Positions 26,284 through 35,103 of a DNA stretch of 64,000 bases are shown here, piece by piece; position 1 is the first letter of the stretch, and every line of letters begins with the position of its first letter. The translations under genes and the position numbers were made by a program. This stretch comes from an uncultured Spirochaetaceae bacterium. GTDB lineage: Bacteria > Spirochaetota > Spirochaetia > Sphaerochaetales > Sphaerochaetaceae. The notes under the pieces are model-generated. The model was not told the origin of the DNA. It made no database searches and saw only the letters and a list, made by a program, of their open reading frames with translations. The stretch lies in the NCBI GenBank assembly GCA_944389105.1, contig CALXLD010000006.1:1-64000 (forward strand). The letters are read 5' to 3'.

Positions 26284-27656
26284 TTGGGCAGAGCCTCGAT
26301 CTCTCACTGAAGCAGGAGCTTAAGATCAATGCACAGCTTCTGCAGACAATGGAGACCCTCTCACTCTCTACAGATGAGCTGAAAGAGAAAATACGCAAAG
26401 AAGCCGAAACGAATCCTGTACTGATCATAAAGGAGAAGGAGACATCGTATGATGCCCTTGCTTCCGAATACAGAAAGAAAACGGATAGAAGGGAAAGCTA
26501 TCAGGATGACGCCCCGTTTTTTACAAACGATGATACAGAGTCCAGCTGGATGGAGGGGATGGTAAGCGAAAAAGAAACCCTTCAGCAGCATCTTCTGGGG
26601 GAACTTGGCCTGATGAATCTAGATGCGGACACCGAAAAGACAGCAGAGACCCTTATAACAGCACTGGACCGCAATGGATTCTTTCCGATAGCTCCTGAAC
26701 TATCTGTAAAAGACGATGAAAGGAAATTCGTACCTGCTGCAGTAAAAGCAATACAGAGCATGGAGCCAGAGGGAATCGGAGTGAGGAACTGGCGGGAAAG
26801 CCTGGTGCTTCAAGCCAGTATGAAAGGGATGAAAGGAAAAGAGCTAGAGCTTTTCAGTTCCCTTGTAACCAACGAACTTGAGAACCTGAAAGCTGGAAAG
26901 ATCGATCTGGCAGCAAGAAACCTCGGGACTGACAGAGAGGAAGCTGAGGCACTATTCTCCTTTCTCAGGACACTTACACCGTTTCCTGGAAGAAAGTATG
27001 GATCCGAATACGAACAGTTCATTGTTCCTGAGCTCTCAATAAAGAAGAATGAAGAAGGGAATCTGGTACTCACGCTTAATAAAAATGCCCTTCCGATTGT
27101 TGAAATCGACCCTTCATACAGTGAAATGGAAAAAGAATACCGCAATGACAGAAGTGAAAGCGGAAAGGAAGCCGAGAAATTCATCAAAGAGAAAATCGCC
27201 TCCGCTTCCAATCTTATGAACCAGCTGGAGATGAGGGCTACAACGCTTGAGAAAACAGGAGCTGTACTGATGGAGAAACAGAGAGATTTCTTCCTCAGCG
27301 GACCAATGTACATGAAAGGACTTACCATGCAGGAAGTAGCGGATGAAATAGGAGTTCATGAAGCAACTGTCAGCCGCATAGCCTCCTCCAAGTACATCGA
27401 CACCGACTTCGGAATCTACCCTATAAGAGCGCTCTTTTCAAACAGAGTTGAATCAAATGATGGAGAGAACTATTCAAAGAATGCTGTCAAGGAAATCATC
27501 AGGGAAATAATAATGGAGAACAAGACAGGGAAAGCCCTCTCCGATCAGAAAATAAGCGATATGCTTGCCCAGCGCGGAATAAAAGCAGCAAGGCGGACTG
27601 TCAGCAAATACCGCCATGAACTTGATATAGACTCGTCTTTTGCCAGATCACGATAA
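26280..27656 (+). CDS. rpoN: RNA polymerase sigma-54 factor
   Basis: A 458-residue sigma-54. The N-terminal region I (Q-S-L-x-L-S-L-K-Q-E-L and glutamine/leucine repeats) that contacts activators is present. The core-binding domain follows, then a helix-turn-helix (T-M-Q-E-V-A-D-E-I-G-V-H-E-A-T-V-S-R) near 350 and the diagnostic RpoN box A-R-R-T-V-S-K-Y-R near 443. It starts with ATGA overlap to lptB, the classical lptB-rpoN-hpf order. No sigma-54 activator or clear -24/-12 promoter was noticed in the window. Confidence 0.95.
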   Translation: MIGQSLDLSLKQELKINAQLLQTMETLSLSTDELKEKIRKEAETNPVLIIKEKETSYDALASEYRKKTDRRESYQDDAPFFTNDDTESSWMEGMVSEKETLQQHLLGELGLMNLDADTEKTAETLITALDRNGFFPIAPELSVKDDERKFVPAAVKAIQSMEPEGIGVRNWRESLVLQASMKGMKGKELELFSSLVTNELENLKAGKIDLAARNLGTDREEAEALFSFLRTLTPFPGRKYGSEYEQFIVPELSIKKNEEGNLVLTLNKNALPIVEIDPSYSEMEKEYRNDRSESGKEAEKFIKEKIASASNLMNQLEMRATTLEKTGAVLMEKQRDFFLSGPMYMKGLTMQEVADEIGVHEATVSRIASSKYIDTDFGIYPIRALFSNRVESNDGENYSKNAVKEIIREIIMENKTGKALSDQKISDMLAQRGIKAARRTVSKYRHELDIDSSFARSR

Positions 27657-27696
27657 ATCTCCATTATTCTGACCAAAAGAATACATCCAATATTCT

Positions 27697-27725
27697 TTGT
27701 GATTTCCTCAAAGCTAGGATACAAT
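27697..27725 (+). promoter_or_regulatory. hpf promoter
   Basis: TTGTGA (27697-27702), a 17-bp spacer, then TACAAT (27720-27725), about 34 nt before the hpf ATG, with AAAGGAGG in the leader. A short AT-rich hairpin (arms AAAGAATA/TATTCTTT, 27676-27698) just after rpoN may separate the two transcripts. Confidence 0.65.
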
Positions 27726-27759
27726 TTAATCAAGAAAGCAAAATAAAGGAGGAAAGCCT

Positions 27760-28056
27760 ATGAATCTAACATTCAGAGGAATCGGATTTACACCCACCGA
27801 TGAAGACAAGGAGTTCCTTGACAAGAAGCTAAAGAAGCTTTCATTCGCAGATGAATATCTGCATGATCTTGATATTGTGGCCAAGAAGGAAAGCAAAGGC
27901 ATCGGATACCATATCGATGCGACGCTTCATTTCACATGGAAAAAGGAAAAAGCTGTTTCCCAGGATGCCTATGAGCTGTATGAGGGAATCGAGCTCATAG
28001 CTGATAAAATACAGGCTGCTGCAAAGAAGGAGAAAGAAAAGACAATGAACATCTGA
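27760..28056 (+). CDS. hpf: short-form ribosome hibernation promoting factor
   Basis: A 98-residue HPF/RaiA-type protein that binds the 30S A and P sites and silences ribosomes in stationary phase. It opens with the family pattern (L-T-F-R-G-I-G-F-T-P-T-D-E) and ends in a lysine-rich helix. At this length it is the short form, without the dimerising C-terminal domain of long HPF. It has a strong ribosome-binding site (AAAGGAGG) and its own promoter. Its place after rpoN is conserved in many bacteria; the hprK-ptsH pair usually found nearby lies 2.3 kb downstream, separated by a broken LRR gene. Confidence 0.92.
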   Translation: MNLTFRGIGFTPTDEDKEFLDKKLKKLSFADEYLHDLDIVAKKESKGIGYHIDATLHFTWKKEKAVSQDAYELYEGIELIADKIQAAAKKEKEKTMNI

Positions 28057-28127
28057 AATGTTCAGTTCAGCAGCAGACAGGCTGTCGCTTGAATCATTCA
28101 GAGAAGCGGCATATCAATCGGAGAAGC

Positions 28128-28155
28128 CGGGGACCGTCTAAAATGGTGGTCCCCG
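28128..28155 (+). terminator. hairpin downstream of hpf
   Basis: Perfect 8-bp GC-rich stem CGGGGACC / GGTCCCCG with a 12-nt loop, 72 nt after the hpf stop. No T-run follows, so it may be a terminator of weak type or a transcript-end stabiliser. Confidence 0.5.
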
Positions 28156-28217
28156 ATGTATTAAAAGACAATCTGAAAAAATAACAGACCTTTAAGAATC
28201 TGAATTGTTTCTCCCCT

Positions 28218-28246
28218 GCCCTTCATCTACCTAGGAAATGAAGGGC
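28218..28246 (-). repeat. inverted repeat at the 3' end of the LRR gene
   Basis: Nine-bp arms GCCCTTCAT / ATGAAGGGC with an 11-nt loop that includes the stop codon of the last LRR reading frame. There is no clear T-run on the minus strand. Confidence 0.5.
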
Positions 28247-30123
28247 AAAGAATTGCGACATGTTCCTATCTGGGAACAGGTTGTCATTTTCCCAGTACCG
28301 TATTCATTACAGCCAGTCAATATCACTATTATTGCCGCTGCGGAAATATACCTCCAAAGAAACATCGGGATTGTCTGCAATACCTCATATGCTTTACAGG
28401 TATCTGTCTGCAAAATGACTCTGTCGACCAATGGAAAAGCTCCATCCAGTTCTACAAGGCTCTCCGGAAGATATGCTGTTCCGATACTGCATCCGAAAAA
28501 AGCATTCTGCTCAGCTTTTTCCGTACCTTCATGCATTGTAACGGTCTTCAGGTTCGCACAGTTTATGAAAGCCTCTTCTCCTATGGTTTTTACACTTCCT
28601 GGAATATCTATACTCTGAAGGAATATACAGCCAGCAAAAGCTTCATTATCTATCTTTTCAAGGGTATCAGGAAGGATTATCTCTGAATATTTGCTTCCAG
28701 CAAAAGCTTTTCCGATATCTGTTATTGCGGGGAGCTGCATCTCTTTTACAGAATCTTCTCCTTCATATCTTTCTATATAGTTATCATAATAATCCTCTTC
28801 TTCTACTAGAATTTTATTTGACAGAACACTTTCAAGGTCTGTGAAGCGGGAGGATTTTCTGCTTTCGCTAAGAAAATCCATCGCTCGCTGTTCTTTTTCT
28901 GAAGCCATATTATATTGAACCGAATAAGCGGCAGCATCGGAAATTGACATAGTATCGGGATATATTTCGTCATAAGCATCTACTGGATTTGCTGTGAAAG
29001 CCATATCTCCGATGCTGCGGACCCGTATCAGGAAGAATATCCGGCTGGCCTTTATATGAAATTTTTCCATTTACTGCAAGAACACAGTCCCAATCAAGAT
29101 AATAGAAAGCTCTGTCGCTTATAGTCTCTAATTTATCAGGAAGATATATATAGTCGCATTCTGCATTATAAAAGCAGTTCTCAGGGATATTCTTTATTGA
29201 ATTGCTCAGATATATAGTATCAATCATTGAGTCTCTGAATGCATCTGGACTAAGTTCCGTTACACTGTCAGGGAGAGTTAGGCTTTCAATTTCCATTCCA
29301 GCAAAAAGGCATTTGGGCCAATTCTTCTGATATTATCTGGAATTTTATTCAGATTTTCTGACTGAATAGGCGTAATCAGAGTTTGCCCATCAGAGGCAAT
29401 CAGCATTCCATCCTTCGGATAAGGTACTTGCCTTACAGAAGCAACTCTTCCAGAAGCAAATGCCTCAGGAGAAATACTTGTAACAGATTCAGGAATCACC
29501 ATACTGCCATCAAGCATACCTTTGACACAATTGGGACCAATTGAAACAATCCCATCAGGAATCATCAGCGTACCAACATTATTGAATACATCATAAGAAA
29601 TGAAAACCAGTTCCTTTTTTGCTTTATCGTAAATAACACCATCTATTTCGGCATATCTCTCATTTGATGGAGACACTGAAACACTGCAGTTAGCTGGAAT
29701 ATCCTTGGTTTCGAAATTCTCCGTAGCTGCCGTAACATAAAATTGCAAAGTACTATAATTTATTCCTTCTGTATCAATTATCAAACCAGGATATTCCTCA
29801 GCTTCTTTATCACTCATATCCCTACGATTTGGAATAAGCGTCAGTTTTCCATCTAACCCAACGGTATAATAATCACAATCGTCTAAGTTCACGAGATTAT
29901 GATCTGCAATACGGGAGTATTCTGGCTTAGTTCTGATAACCGGACATCCCTTAAAGATGAAATCCGTCGCCTCATACTCCGCCCCATCTGGAATTGAATT
30001 TTCATCTATTGTTCCATCATCATAAACAATGATGCTTATATCCGGCGTCTTTTCTCCACAGCCCAAAAAAAGCATTGCAAGCGATAAAACAACAAAAAGG
30101 TACAGTTTTTTATTTTTGTACAT
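28231..30123 (-). pseudogene. BspA-type leucine-rich-repeat lipoprotein, split by two frameshifts
   Basis: Three reading frames (30123-29278, 29296-28970, 29070-28231) join into one protein of about 630 residues. It starts with a lipoprotein signal (L-F-L-G-C, cysteine at 22). The body has LRR_5 repeats such as I-P-D-N-I-R-R-I-G-P-N-A-F, L-P-D-S-V-T-E-L-S-P-D-A-F and L-P-D-T-L-E-K-I-D-N-E-A-F, and there is a hydrophobic helix near the C-terminus. The first break is at the A5 run 29303-29307: removing one base restores N-A-F-A-G-M-E-I. The second is at the C3 run 29022-29024, where removing one base restores D-T-V-R-S-I-G-D. Both are +1 in homopolymers, so sequencing error is possible. BspA-type repeats are common in surface proteins of host-associated bacteria. 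Confidence 0.8.
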
Positions 30124-30358
30124 ATTACCTCAGCCCCATAATAATTAATTTCTTATAATACCTATAGAAAATATAATGAAAGAAACAACAGTACCCATCG
30201 ATAAAATTACATAGCAAAAATACAATTGGCTTATTTAAATCGGCTAGAATGAAATGCGACAGCAGAAGAGGAAGTATATATTCTAAAAAACAGGGGACTA
30301 TAATTCTTATCGGAGGCCCTTCTGCATCTACACTGCCCCATTGTGATATACTCGTGAC
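30124..30358. other. 235-bp AT-rich intergenic region between LRR gene and hprK
   Basis: No coding frame. It contains the start region of the LRR gene (a GAGGT ribosome-binding site and A/T-rich -10-like sequences on the minus strand) and, at its right end, the hprK -10. I see nothing else definite. Confidence 0.4.
30347..30352 (+). promoter_or_regulatory. -10 element 6 nt before hprK (predicted leaderless)
   Basis: TATACT, preceded by TGTGA, ends 6 nt before the hprK ATG at 30359. No Shine-Dalgarno. A CTGCAT at 30322 is the nearest -35-like hexamer, at 19-bp spacing. Confidence 0.55.
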
Positions 30359-31360
30359 ATGAAAGAATTTACAGTCCTCGATCTGCTTGATCTGGACCTG
30401 AAAGAACACAATCATCTGCAGCTTACCTGCATAGCTGGCAGATCAGGGCTATCCAGAGCGATAAAAAATGCCAAGATAGCACGCCCGGGACTTGCCCTAT
30501 CCGGTTATTTCGTAGGTTTCTCAAAAGACAGCATCCAGCTTGTCGGAAGAAGTGAGCAGTCATTCATCGATCTTCTTGAAGAAAAGAATGAATATGAGAA
30601 CATCGAGAAGCTGTTTGAATATGACATTCCCTGCATAATCTTCATAGGAGATTACAGACCTTCTGAGCACTTTGTCGAGCTTGCGGAAAAGAATGCAACA
30701 GCAATTCTCTCAACACCCCTCGAATCCTCCGATTTCTCCAGGCGCCTGTACTCGCAGCTTGATGAAGTCTTCGCCCCTACAATGACTATCCATGGAGTAC
30801 TGGTGGAAGTTTATGGTATAGGAGTTCTGATTACAGGAGACAGCGGTGTAGGAAAGAGCGAAACCGCACTTGAGCTAATAGAAAGAGGGCACCGCCTCAT
30901 AAGCGATGACACAGTAAAGCTGAAGAATATCTCTGATTCATTCATCGTAGGATCAGGAGAGAATCCGATGCTTGCCCATCATATGGAAATAAGAGGACTG
31001 GGAATAATAAACCTGACAAATCTTTTCGGCGTAGGAGCAATAAGGGAGAAAAAGCAGGTGGAACTGTCCGTATTCCTTGAAACCTGGGATTCAAGTAAGC
31101 AGTATGACAGAATCGGCGACACTCTGACAGACACCTTCCTAGGTATCTCAGTTCCAAAGATTGTCATACCTGTCCGCCCTGGCAGAAATGTCCCGATCCT
31201 GATAGAAACGGCTGCAAGAAATGAAAGACTGAAGAAGCTAGGCTATTATTCATCTAGGGAATTCGACCAGAACGTCCTGAAATGGCTCGAAAGCGAAGCT
31301 GCCAGAAGGATGTACTTCAACAGTGATGATATCGAAGGAGAGAGCGGAATTGATCAGTAA
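30359..31360 (+). CDS. hprK: HPr kinase/phosphorylase
   Basis: A 333-residue HprK/P, which phosphorylates a serine of HPr with ATP or PPi and reverses the reaction, linking sugar phosphate level to PTS control. The Walker A-like loop G-D-S-G-V-G-K-S-E is near residue 160, the S-D-D-T-V motif follows, and the HprK signature (E-I-R-G-L-G-I-I-N) is near 215. Length is slightly above the usual 310-320. The HPr gene overlaps its 3' end by 11 nt, giving a kinase-substrate pair. Confidence 0.95.
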   Translation: MKEFTVLDLLDLDLKEHNHLQLTCIAGRSGLSRAIKNAKIARPGLALSGYFVGFSKDSIQLVGRSEQSFIDLLEEKNEYENIEKLFEYDIPCIIFIGDYRPSEHFVELAEKNATAILSTPLESSDFSRRLYSQLDEVFAPTMTIHGVLVEVYGIGVLITGDSGVGKSETALELIERGHRLISDDTVKLKNISDSFIVGSGENPMLAHHMEIRGLGIINLTNLFGVGAIREKKQVELSVFLETWDSSKQYDRIGDTLTDTFLGISVPKIVIPVRPGRNVPILIETAARNERLKKLGYYSSREFDQNVLKWLESEAARRMYFNSDDIEGESGIDQ

Positions 31361-31610
31361 GGAACTGGAAGTCCTGAACAGGGCGGGAATACATGCACGA
31401 CCGGCATCTGAAATAGCAAAGACAGCTTCATCATTCAGATCCGATATATTCTTCATTAAAGAAAACATGAAGATAAACGCAAAATCCATCATGGGGGTAA
31501 TCACGCTAGGTGCTACCTACAAAACAAAAATACTCTGTACATGCGCAGGAGAAGACGAAGCTGAAGCCATGGCCGCACTCGAATCCTTGTTCGAAAGGAG
31601 ATTCGAGTAG
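31350..31610 (+). CDS. ptsH: phosphocarrier protein HPr
   Basis: An 86-residue HPr, the usual size. The phosphorylated histidine lies in A-G-I-H-A-R-P-A-S, and the regulatory serine targeted by HprK is in N-A-K-S-I-M-G. I chose the TTG at 31350 because AAGGAGAG lies about 7-10 nt before it and it gives the standard length; a GTG 27 nt upstream would add nine residues not found in the family. No enzyme I or sugar permease of the PTS is in the window, so HPr may be mainly regulatory here (inference). Confidence 0.92.
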   Translation: MISKELEVLNRAGIHARPASEIAKTASSFRSDIFFIKENMKINAKSIMGVITLGATYKTKILCTCAGEDEAEAMAALESLFERRFE

Positions 31611-32245
31611 TGAAGGGACTCACTGAAAGGCAGCAGGAAATCCTCGAGTTCATATCGACTTATATGCTTGAAAACGGACGATCACCTACCCTGCGGGAAA
31701 TAGGCAGCAAGTTCGGTTTCTCGCATATTGCTGCCCGCGATGCAGTCCTTGCCCTTGTACGTAAAGGATATCTTGAGAAAAATGAAAATGAGCTGAGATC
31801 ACTCGCATTCCCAAGAAAAGAAAGACTTGCAAGGGAGAATATCCCGATTCCGTTCTTTCAGTCAGAACCATCGCTTAATGCACTGAACCATGAACCACCT
31901 TCCAGTATATTCATTCCGCGATACATCGCTGAAAAGGACGCTTTCGCTTTCCGCATAACATCGGAATCAATGAGAAATGCGGGAATTCTTCCCGGAGATG
32001 TTGCTGTAATGGTGAAGGAGAAACGGAATCCGGAGAACAACGAGATAATACTCGCCTCCTATTCAGATGATGACAGGCCGATGGAGCTAAGAAGGTTCCA
32101 CCCGATAATGAACGAATATGCAGAGCTCTGGCCAGACAACGACACAATGGGTATCATAAAGGTTACACGGAGCAATCTCATCACTGCTGGCGTACTGCTT
32201 CATATCTGGAGGTCTTTCAATGAACCACATACTTCTTGGCCCTGA
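31610..32245 (+). CDS. LexA-like repressor lacking self-cleavage residues
   Basis: A 211-residue protein with LexA architecture. A winged helix-turn-helix is at 1-65 (L-T-E-R-Q-Q-E-I-L-E-F-I, then S-P-T-L-R-E-I-G) and an S24-type domain at about 75-205. The catalytic serine is kept (S120 in S-E-S-M). The lysine of the dyad is replaced: the V-K-R-F position reads L-R-R-F (R161). The Ala-Gly cleavage site is absent from the linker, which reads P-F-F-Q-S-E-P-S. It would bind DNA but should not inactivate itself by the RecA route. The GTG start overlaps the ptsH stop by 1 nt; holA overlaps its end by 26 nt. Confidence 0.8.
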   Translation: MKGLTERQQEILEFISTYMLENGRSPTLREIGSKFGFSHIAARDAVLALVRKGYLEKNENELRSLAFPRKERLARENIPIPFFQSEPSLNALNHEPPSSIFIPRYIAEKDAFAFRITSESMRNAGILPGDVAVMVKEKRNPENNEIILASYSDDDRPMELRRFHPIMNEYAELWPDNDTMGIIKVTRSNLITAGVLLHIWRSFNEPHTSWP

Positions 32246-33281
32246 GGAAGGATTAAAAGCTGACTGGCTTGCCGAAGAGAAGAAAAGAGTACTGCACGAA
32301 CATCCAGATGCCGAGGTCTACCAGATATTTGTCGGTGATGACAAAGGAGAGGATCTGGATTCCATACTATCCCAGGCTACGCTATTCTCCTCTTTCCGGT
32401 TTGTCATAATAAAGCAGTATGAGAACAGGACCGGGCGTGATACTTTCGACAAGGCAATAATCGACTTTCTTTCTTCAGGGCAGGATGATGCCGAGTTCGT
32501 TATATTATCATCGGAAAAATCAAAAGCCAGGATAGACCCGAAAATAGCAAACAGCAGGAAAGTCTCAATCCAGATATTCTGGGAAATGTTCGATAACCAG
32601 AAAAGAGACTGGATTACCAATGCTTTCAGAAAAGAGGGATATAGGATCGAAGAAGAGGCAATTGATGAGATTCTCTTCTCCGTTGATAACAATACAGCAG
32701 AGATGAAGAACCTTGTCACGGCCCTATCTATCTTCTTCCATGCCTCTGATGAAAACAAGAAAGAGATCAAAGCTGAGGATATTGAGAAATATTCCCTGCA
32801 GACAAGAGGAGAAGACGGGAACACCTTATTTCAGGCAATTGCGGAAAGGAATCTCGAAAGGGCTGAATCGATAGCCGCATCAATCATGAACTCCGATACA
32901 CAGGGAATGATAAAAGCATACTCTGTCATAGTCTCACGTTTCAGGTTTCTTGAAAGCTTCGAGAAGCTCAGAGCCAGCGGCATGAGCGAAAAAAATGCCT
33001 TTGAAAATGCCGATGCGCTCTCTCCATATCCTGTATTCTACCCCACAAAAGGAATAAGGGCCCGCGATCAGGCTGTATTCAGGAAAGCTGCCCAGAACTA
33101 TCCGCAAGAAGATACGGAGAGGATTATAAAGTATCTTGCAGCAATGGATGACAGGATCAAGAACACAAGTACGGAATGGATGAAGATAATGGTATCATCA
33201 TTCCTTGCAGATATAATCCTGAGGAAAGGAGACGAAGGAGGAATAGATCTTGAAGCCTCCCCCATTGAAGTCTCAATCTAG
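32220..33281 (+). CDS. holA: DNA polymerase III subunit delta
   Basis: A 353-residue clamp-loader delta subunit, which opens the beta clamp. The N-terminal region follows the family pattern (I-L-L-G-P-E-E-G), with A-T-L-F-S-S-F-R-F-V-I-I-K near 60 and the C-terminal collar helices. Delta has no functional Walker A, consistent with what is seen. The GGAGG site lies inside lexA, 7 nt before the ATG. The gene ends in a 4-nt convergent overlap with uvrC. Confidence 0.88.
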   Translation: MNHILLGPEEGLKADWLAEEKKRVLHEHPDAEVYQIFVGDDKGEDLDSILSQATLFSSFRFVIIKQYENRTGRDTFDKAIIDFLSSGQDDAEFVILSSEKSKARIDPKIANSRKVSIQIFWEMFDNQKRDWITNAFRKEGYRIEEEAIDEILFSVDNNTAEMKNLVTALSIFFHASDENKKEIKAEDIEKYSLQTRGEDGNTLFQAIAERNLERAESIAASIMNSDTQGMIKAYSVIVSRFRFLESFEKLRASGMSEKNAFENADALSPYPVFYPTKGIRARDQAVFRKAAQNYPQEDTERIIKYLAAMDDRIKNTSTEWMKIMVSSFLADIILRKGDEGGIDLEASPIEVSI

Positions 33282-35053
33282 AAATTAAGCTTATGAAGGA
33301 CTCTTTCTGCAACGGTGACAGGAATTGCAGCTCCTTTTGACAGTTCCTCTGCAGTAAGCGAAAGAATAGCTTCGACCGATCCGTATTTCTGCATTATCCG
33401 CTTTGAACGTGCCGGTCCAACTCCATCAATTGACTCAAGGAGAGAGAATGATGCTTCCCGGCTTCTCATCCTCTGGTTGAAAGAGGTCGCAAACCGATGG
33501 CATTCGTCCCTCACAGCAATCAGGACTCTGAGACCAGGGTTGCTGTGATCAAGGAAAAGAGATGGCCTGTCATCTGGGAAGACAATCTCCTCATGTTCCT
33601 TCGCAAGCCCGACAACAGGGAAATCCAGATCCAGCATTGACAGAGAATCAAGTGCAGCACTTACCTGCCCCTTTCCTCCATCAACCATCAGAAGATCAGG
33701 GAGCTCTGCGCCTTCATTCAGAAGCCTCTGGTACCTTCTTCCAACAGCCTCCCTCATAGACTGGAAATCATCAATCTTGCCATCAAGGCTCTTCATTGAG
33801 AAATGACGGTATTCCTTGTTTGACGGATTTCCGTCACGGAAGACAATAAGGGAGGCAACAGTGTATTTTCCCGAGAGCTGAGCTATATCAAAACCTTCTA
33901 TATGCCTTGGAAGCACATCCAGCCCAAGTTCCTTCTTAAGGACTTCAAGAGCCGGCGTATTATCAACTTCACGAAGCCTTTTCTCCACGTCTCTGGACGC
34001 GTTCTCCCCAGCCATCCGGAGAATCCTGTAATGCTTTCCTTCCTTTGGTACTGTTATATACACAGGAGACTTAAGCTCATCATTGAAATATCTGGACAGA
34101 AGCTCTGTATCGATATCGCAGGAGACGAAAAGCTCTTCAGGAAGAGTGTCTCCGTCACTGTAATACTGTACAAGGAATGAAAACAGCGTCTCAGTCTCAT
34201 CCCCAAGGCATTCCGCCCTATAGAGAGCTTTTCCTATAAGCCTTCCTGAACGGAACTGCATTATAGAAATAGTGCAGAGATAGCTTCTCATTTCTATAGC
34301 AGCGTAGTCCCTGCTATCGCCGGAGAAATCCTGTACCATCTGGTTCTTCTGCATCACCGTAAGAGCCTGAAGTTGGTCCCTTTTCCTTGCAGCTGTCTCG
34401 AAATCAAGCTCCTTGGAGGCTTTCAGCATCTCTTTCTCAACCTGTCTGATCATCGATGAGTCATCACCGGATAGAAAGTCCTCGACCTGCTTAACATAAT
34501 AACCATAATCCTTTTCGGTTATCGCTCCGATGCACGGTCCAGAACATTTATGTATATGATAGTACAGACATGGGGTTTTCCTTGGCTTCAGCGGTCCCGC
34601 GCAATGCCTGAGAGGATAGTTGTCATCAACCATCTTCAGATATGTATCAAGCCTCATCCCATCCGGATAAGGCCCGAAATACTTTGAGCCGTCTTTTATC
34701 ACCCTTCTTGTCTTGTAGATCCGCGGAAAAGCCTCCTTCGTTATCCTTATTACAGGATAGCTCTTTCCATCCTTGAGAAGGATATTATAGTGAGGATTGT
34801 ATTTCTTTATCAGATTATTCTCGAGAATCAGAGCTTCATATTCGTTGCCCGTTATCACGTAATCGATATTGACTATCTTCTCGACAAGTGCAGCTGTCTT
34901 TGCATTTCTGTTTGGAAGAAAATAGGAGGAAACCCTTCTCTTCAGGTTCTTTGCCTTTCCAACATAGATGACTGTTCCTTCCTTATTCTTCATCAGATAA
35001 CAGCCAGGATTCTCCGGCAGTTCTCTTGCTATATCCCTTGCGCTTTTAGCCAT
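33278..35053 (-). CDS. uvrC: excinuclease ABC subunit C
   Basis: A 591-residue UvrC, the incision subunit of nucleotide excision repair. The GIY-YIG domain is at the start (N-P-G-C-Y-L-M, then V-I-Y-V-G-K-A-K-N-L). A UvrB-binding motif follows near 205 (E-L-D-F-E-T-A-A-R-K-R-D), then the RNase H-like endonuclease domain (D-I-A-Q-L-S-G, D-G-G-K-G-Q), and a helix-hairpin-helix pair ends the protein (I-D-G-V-G-P-A-R). The ATG at 35053 follows TATCCT by 6 nt without a ribosome-binding site. Divergent from the SPL gene. Confidence 0.95.
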   Translation of the reverse strand: MAKSARDIARELPENPGCYLMKNKEGTVIYVGKAKNLKRRVSSYFLPNRNAKTAALVEKIVNIDYVITGNEYEALILENNLIKKYNPHYNILLKDGKSYPVIRITKEAFPRIYKTRRVIKDGSKYFGPYPDGMRLDTYLKMVDDNYPLRHCAGPLKPRKTPCLYYHIHKCSGPCIGAITEKDYGYYVKQVEDFLSGDDSSMIRQVEKEMLKASKELDFETAARKRDQLQALTVMQKNQMVQDFSGDSRDYAAIEMRSYLCTISIMQFRSGRLIGKALYRAECLGDETETLFSFLVQYYSDGDTLPEELFVSCDIDTELLSRYFNDELKSPVYITVPKEGKHYRILRMAGENASRDVEKRLREVDNTPALEVLKKELGLDVLPRHIEGFDIAQLSGKYTVASLIVFRDGNPSNKEYRHFSMKSLDGKIDDFQSMREAVGRRYQRLLNEGAELPDLLMVDGGKGQVSAALDSLSMLDLDFPVVGLAKEHEEIVFPDDRPSLFLDHSNPGLRVLIAVRDECHRFATSFNQRMRSREASFSLLESIDGVGPARSKRIMQKYGSVEAILSLTAEELSKGAAIPVTVAERVLHKLNF

Positions 35054-35059
35054 AATGAG

Positions 35060-35088
35060 AGGATAGCTTCACCAAACATCTTTGGCAA
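35060..35088 (-). promoter_or_regulatory. uvrC promoter (predicted leaderless)
   Basis: On the minus strand TTGCCA (35088-35083), a 17-bp spacer, then TATCCT (35065-35060), ending 6 nt before the ATG. No LexA-type palindrome was recognised in it. Confidence 0.7.
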
Positions 35089-35091
35089 CGC

Positions 35092-35097
35092 TATAAT
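35092..35097 (+). promoter_or_regulatory. -10 element 6 nt before the SPL-family gene
   Basis: A perfect TATAAT ends 6 nt before the ATG at 35104; no Shine-Dalgarno. A TTCACC at 18-bp spacing is a possible -35. Confidence 0.6.
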
Positions 35098-35103
35098 CCT
35101 GGT

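Noticed and set aside
26280..27656. Sigma-54 (-24/-12) promoters
   Set aside because: TGGCAC-like words occur inside genes but without a TTGCA at the right distance in an intergenic region.
31323..31349. GTG start of ptsH
   Set aside because: It would add nine residues absent from HPr; the TTG at 31350 has a proper ribosome-binding site and gives 86 aa.
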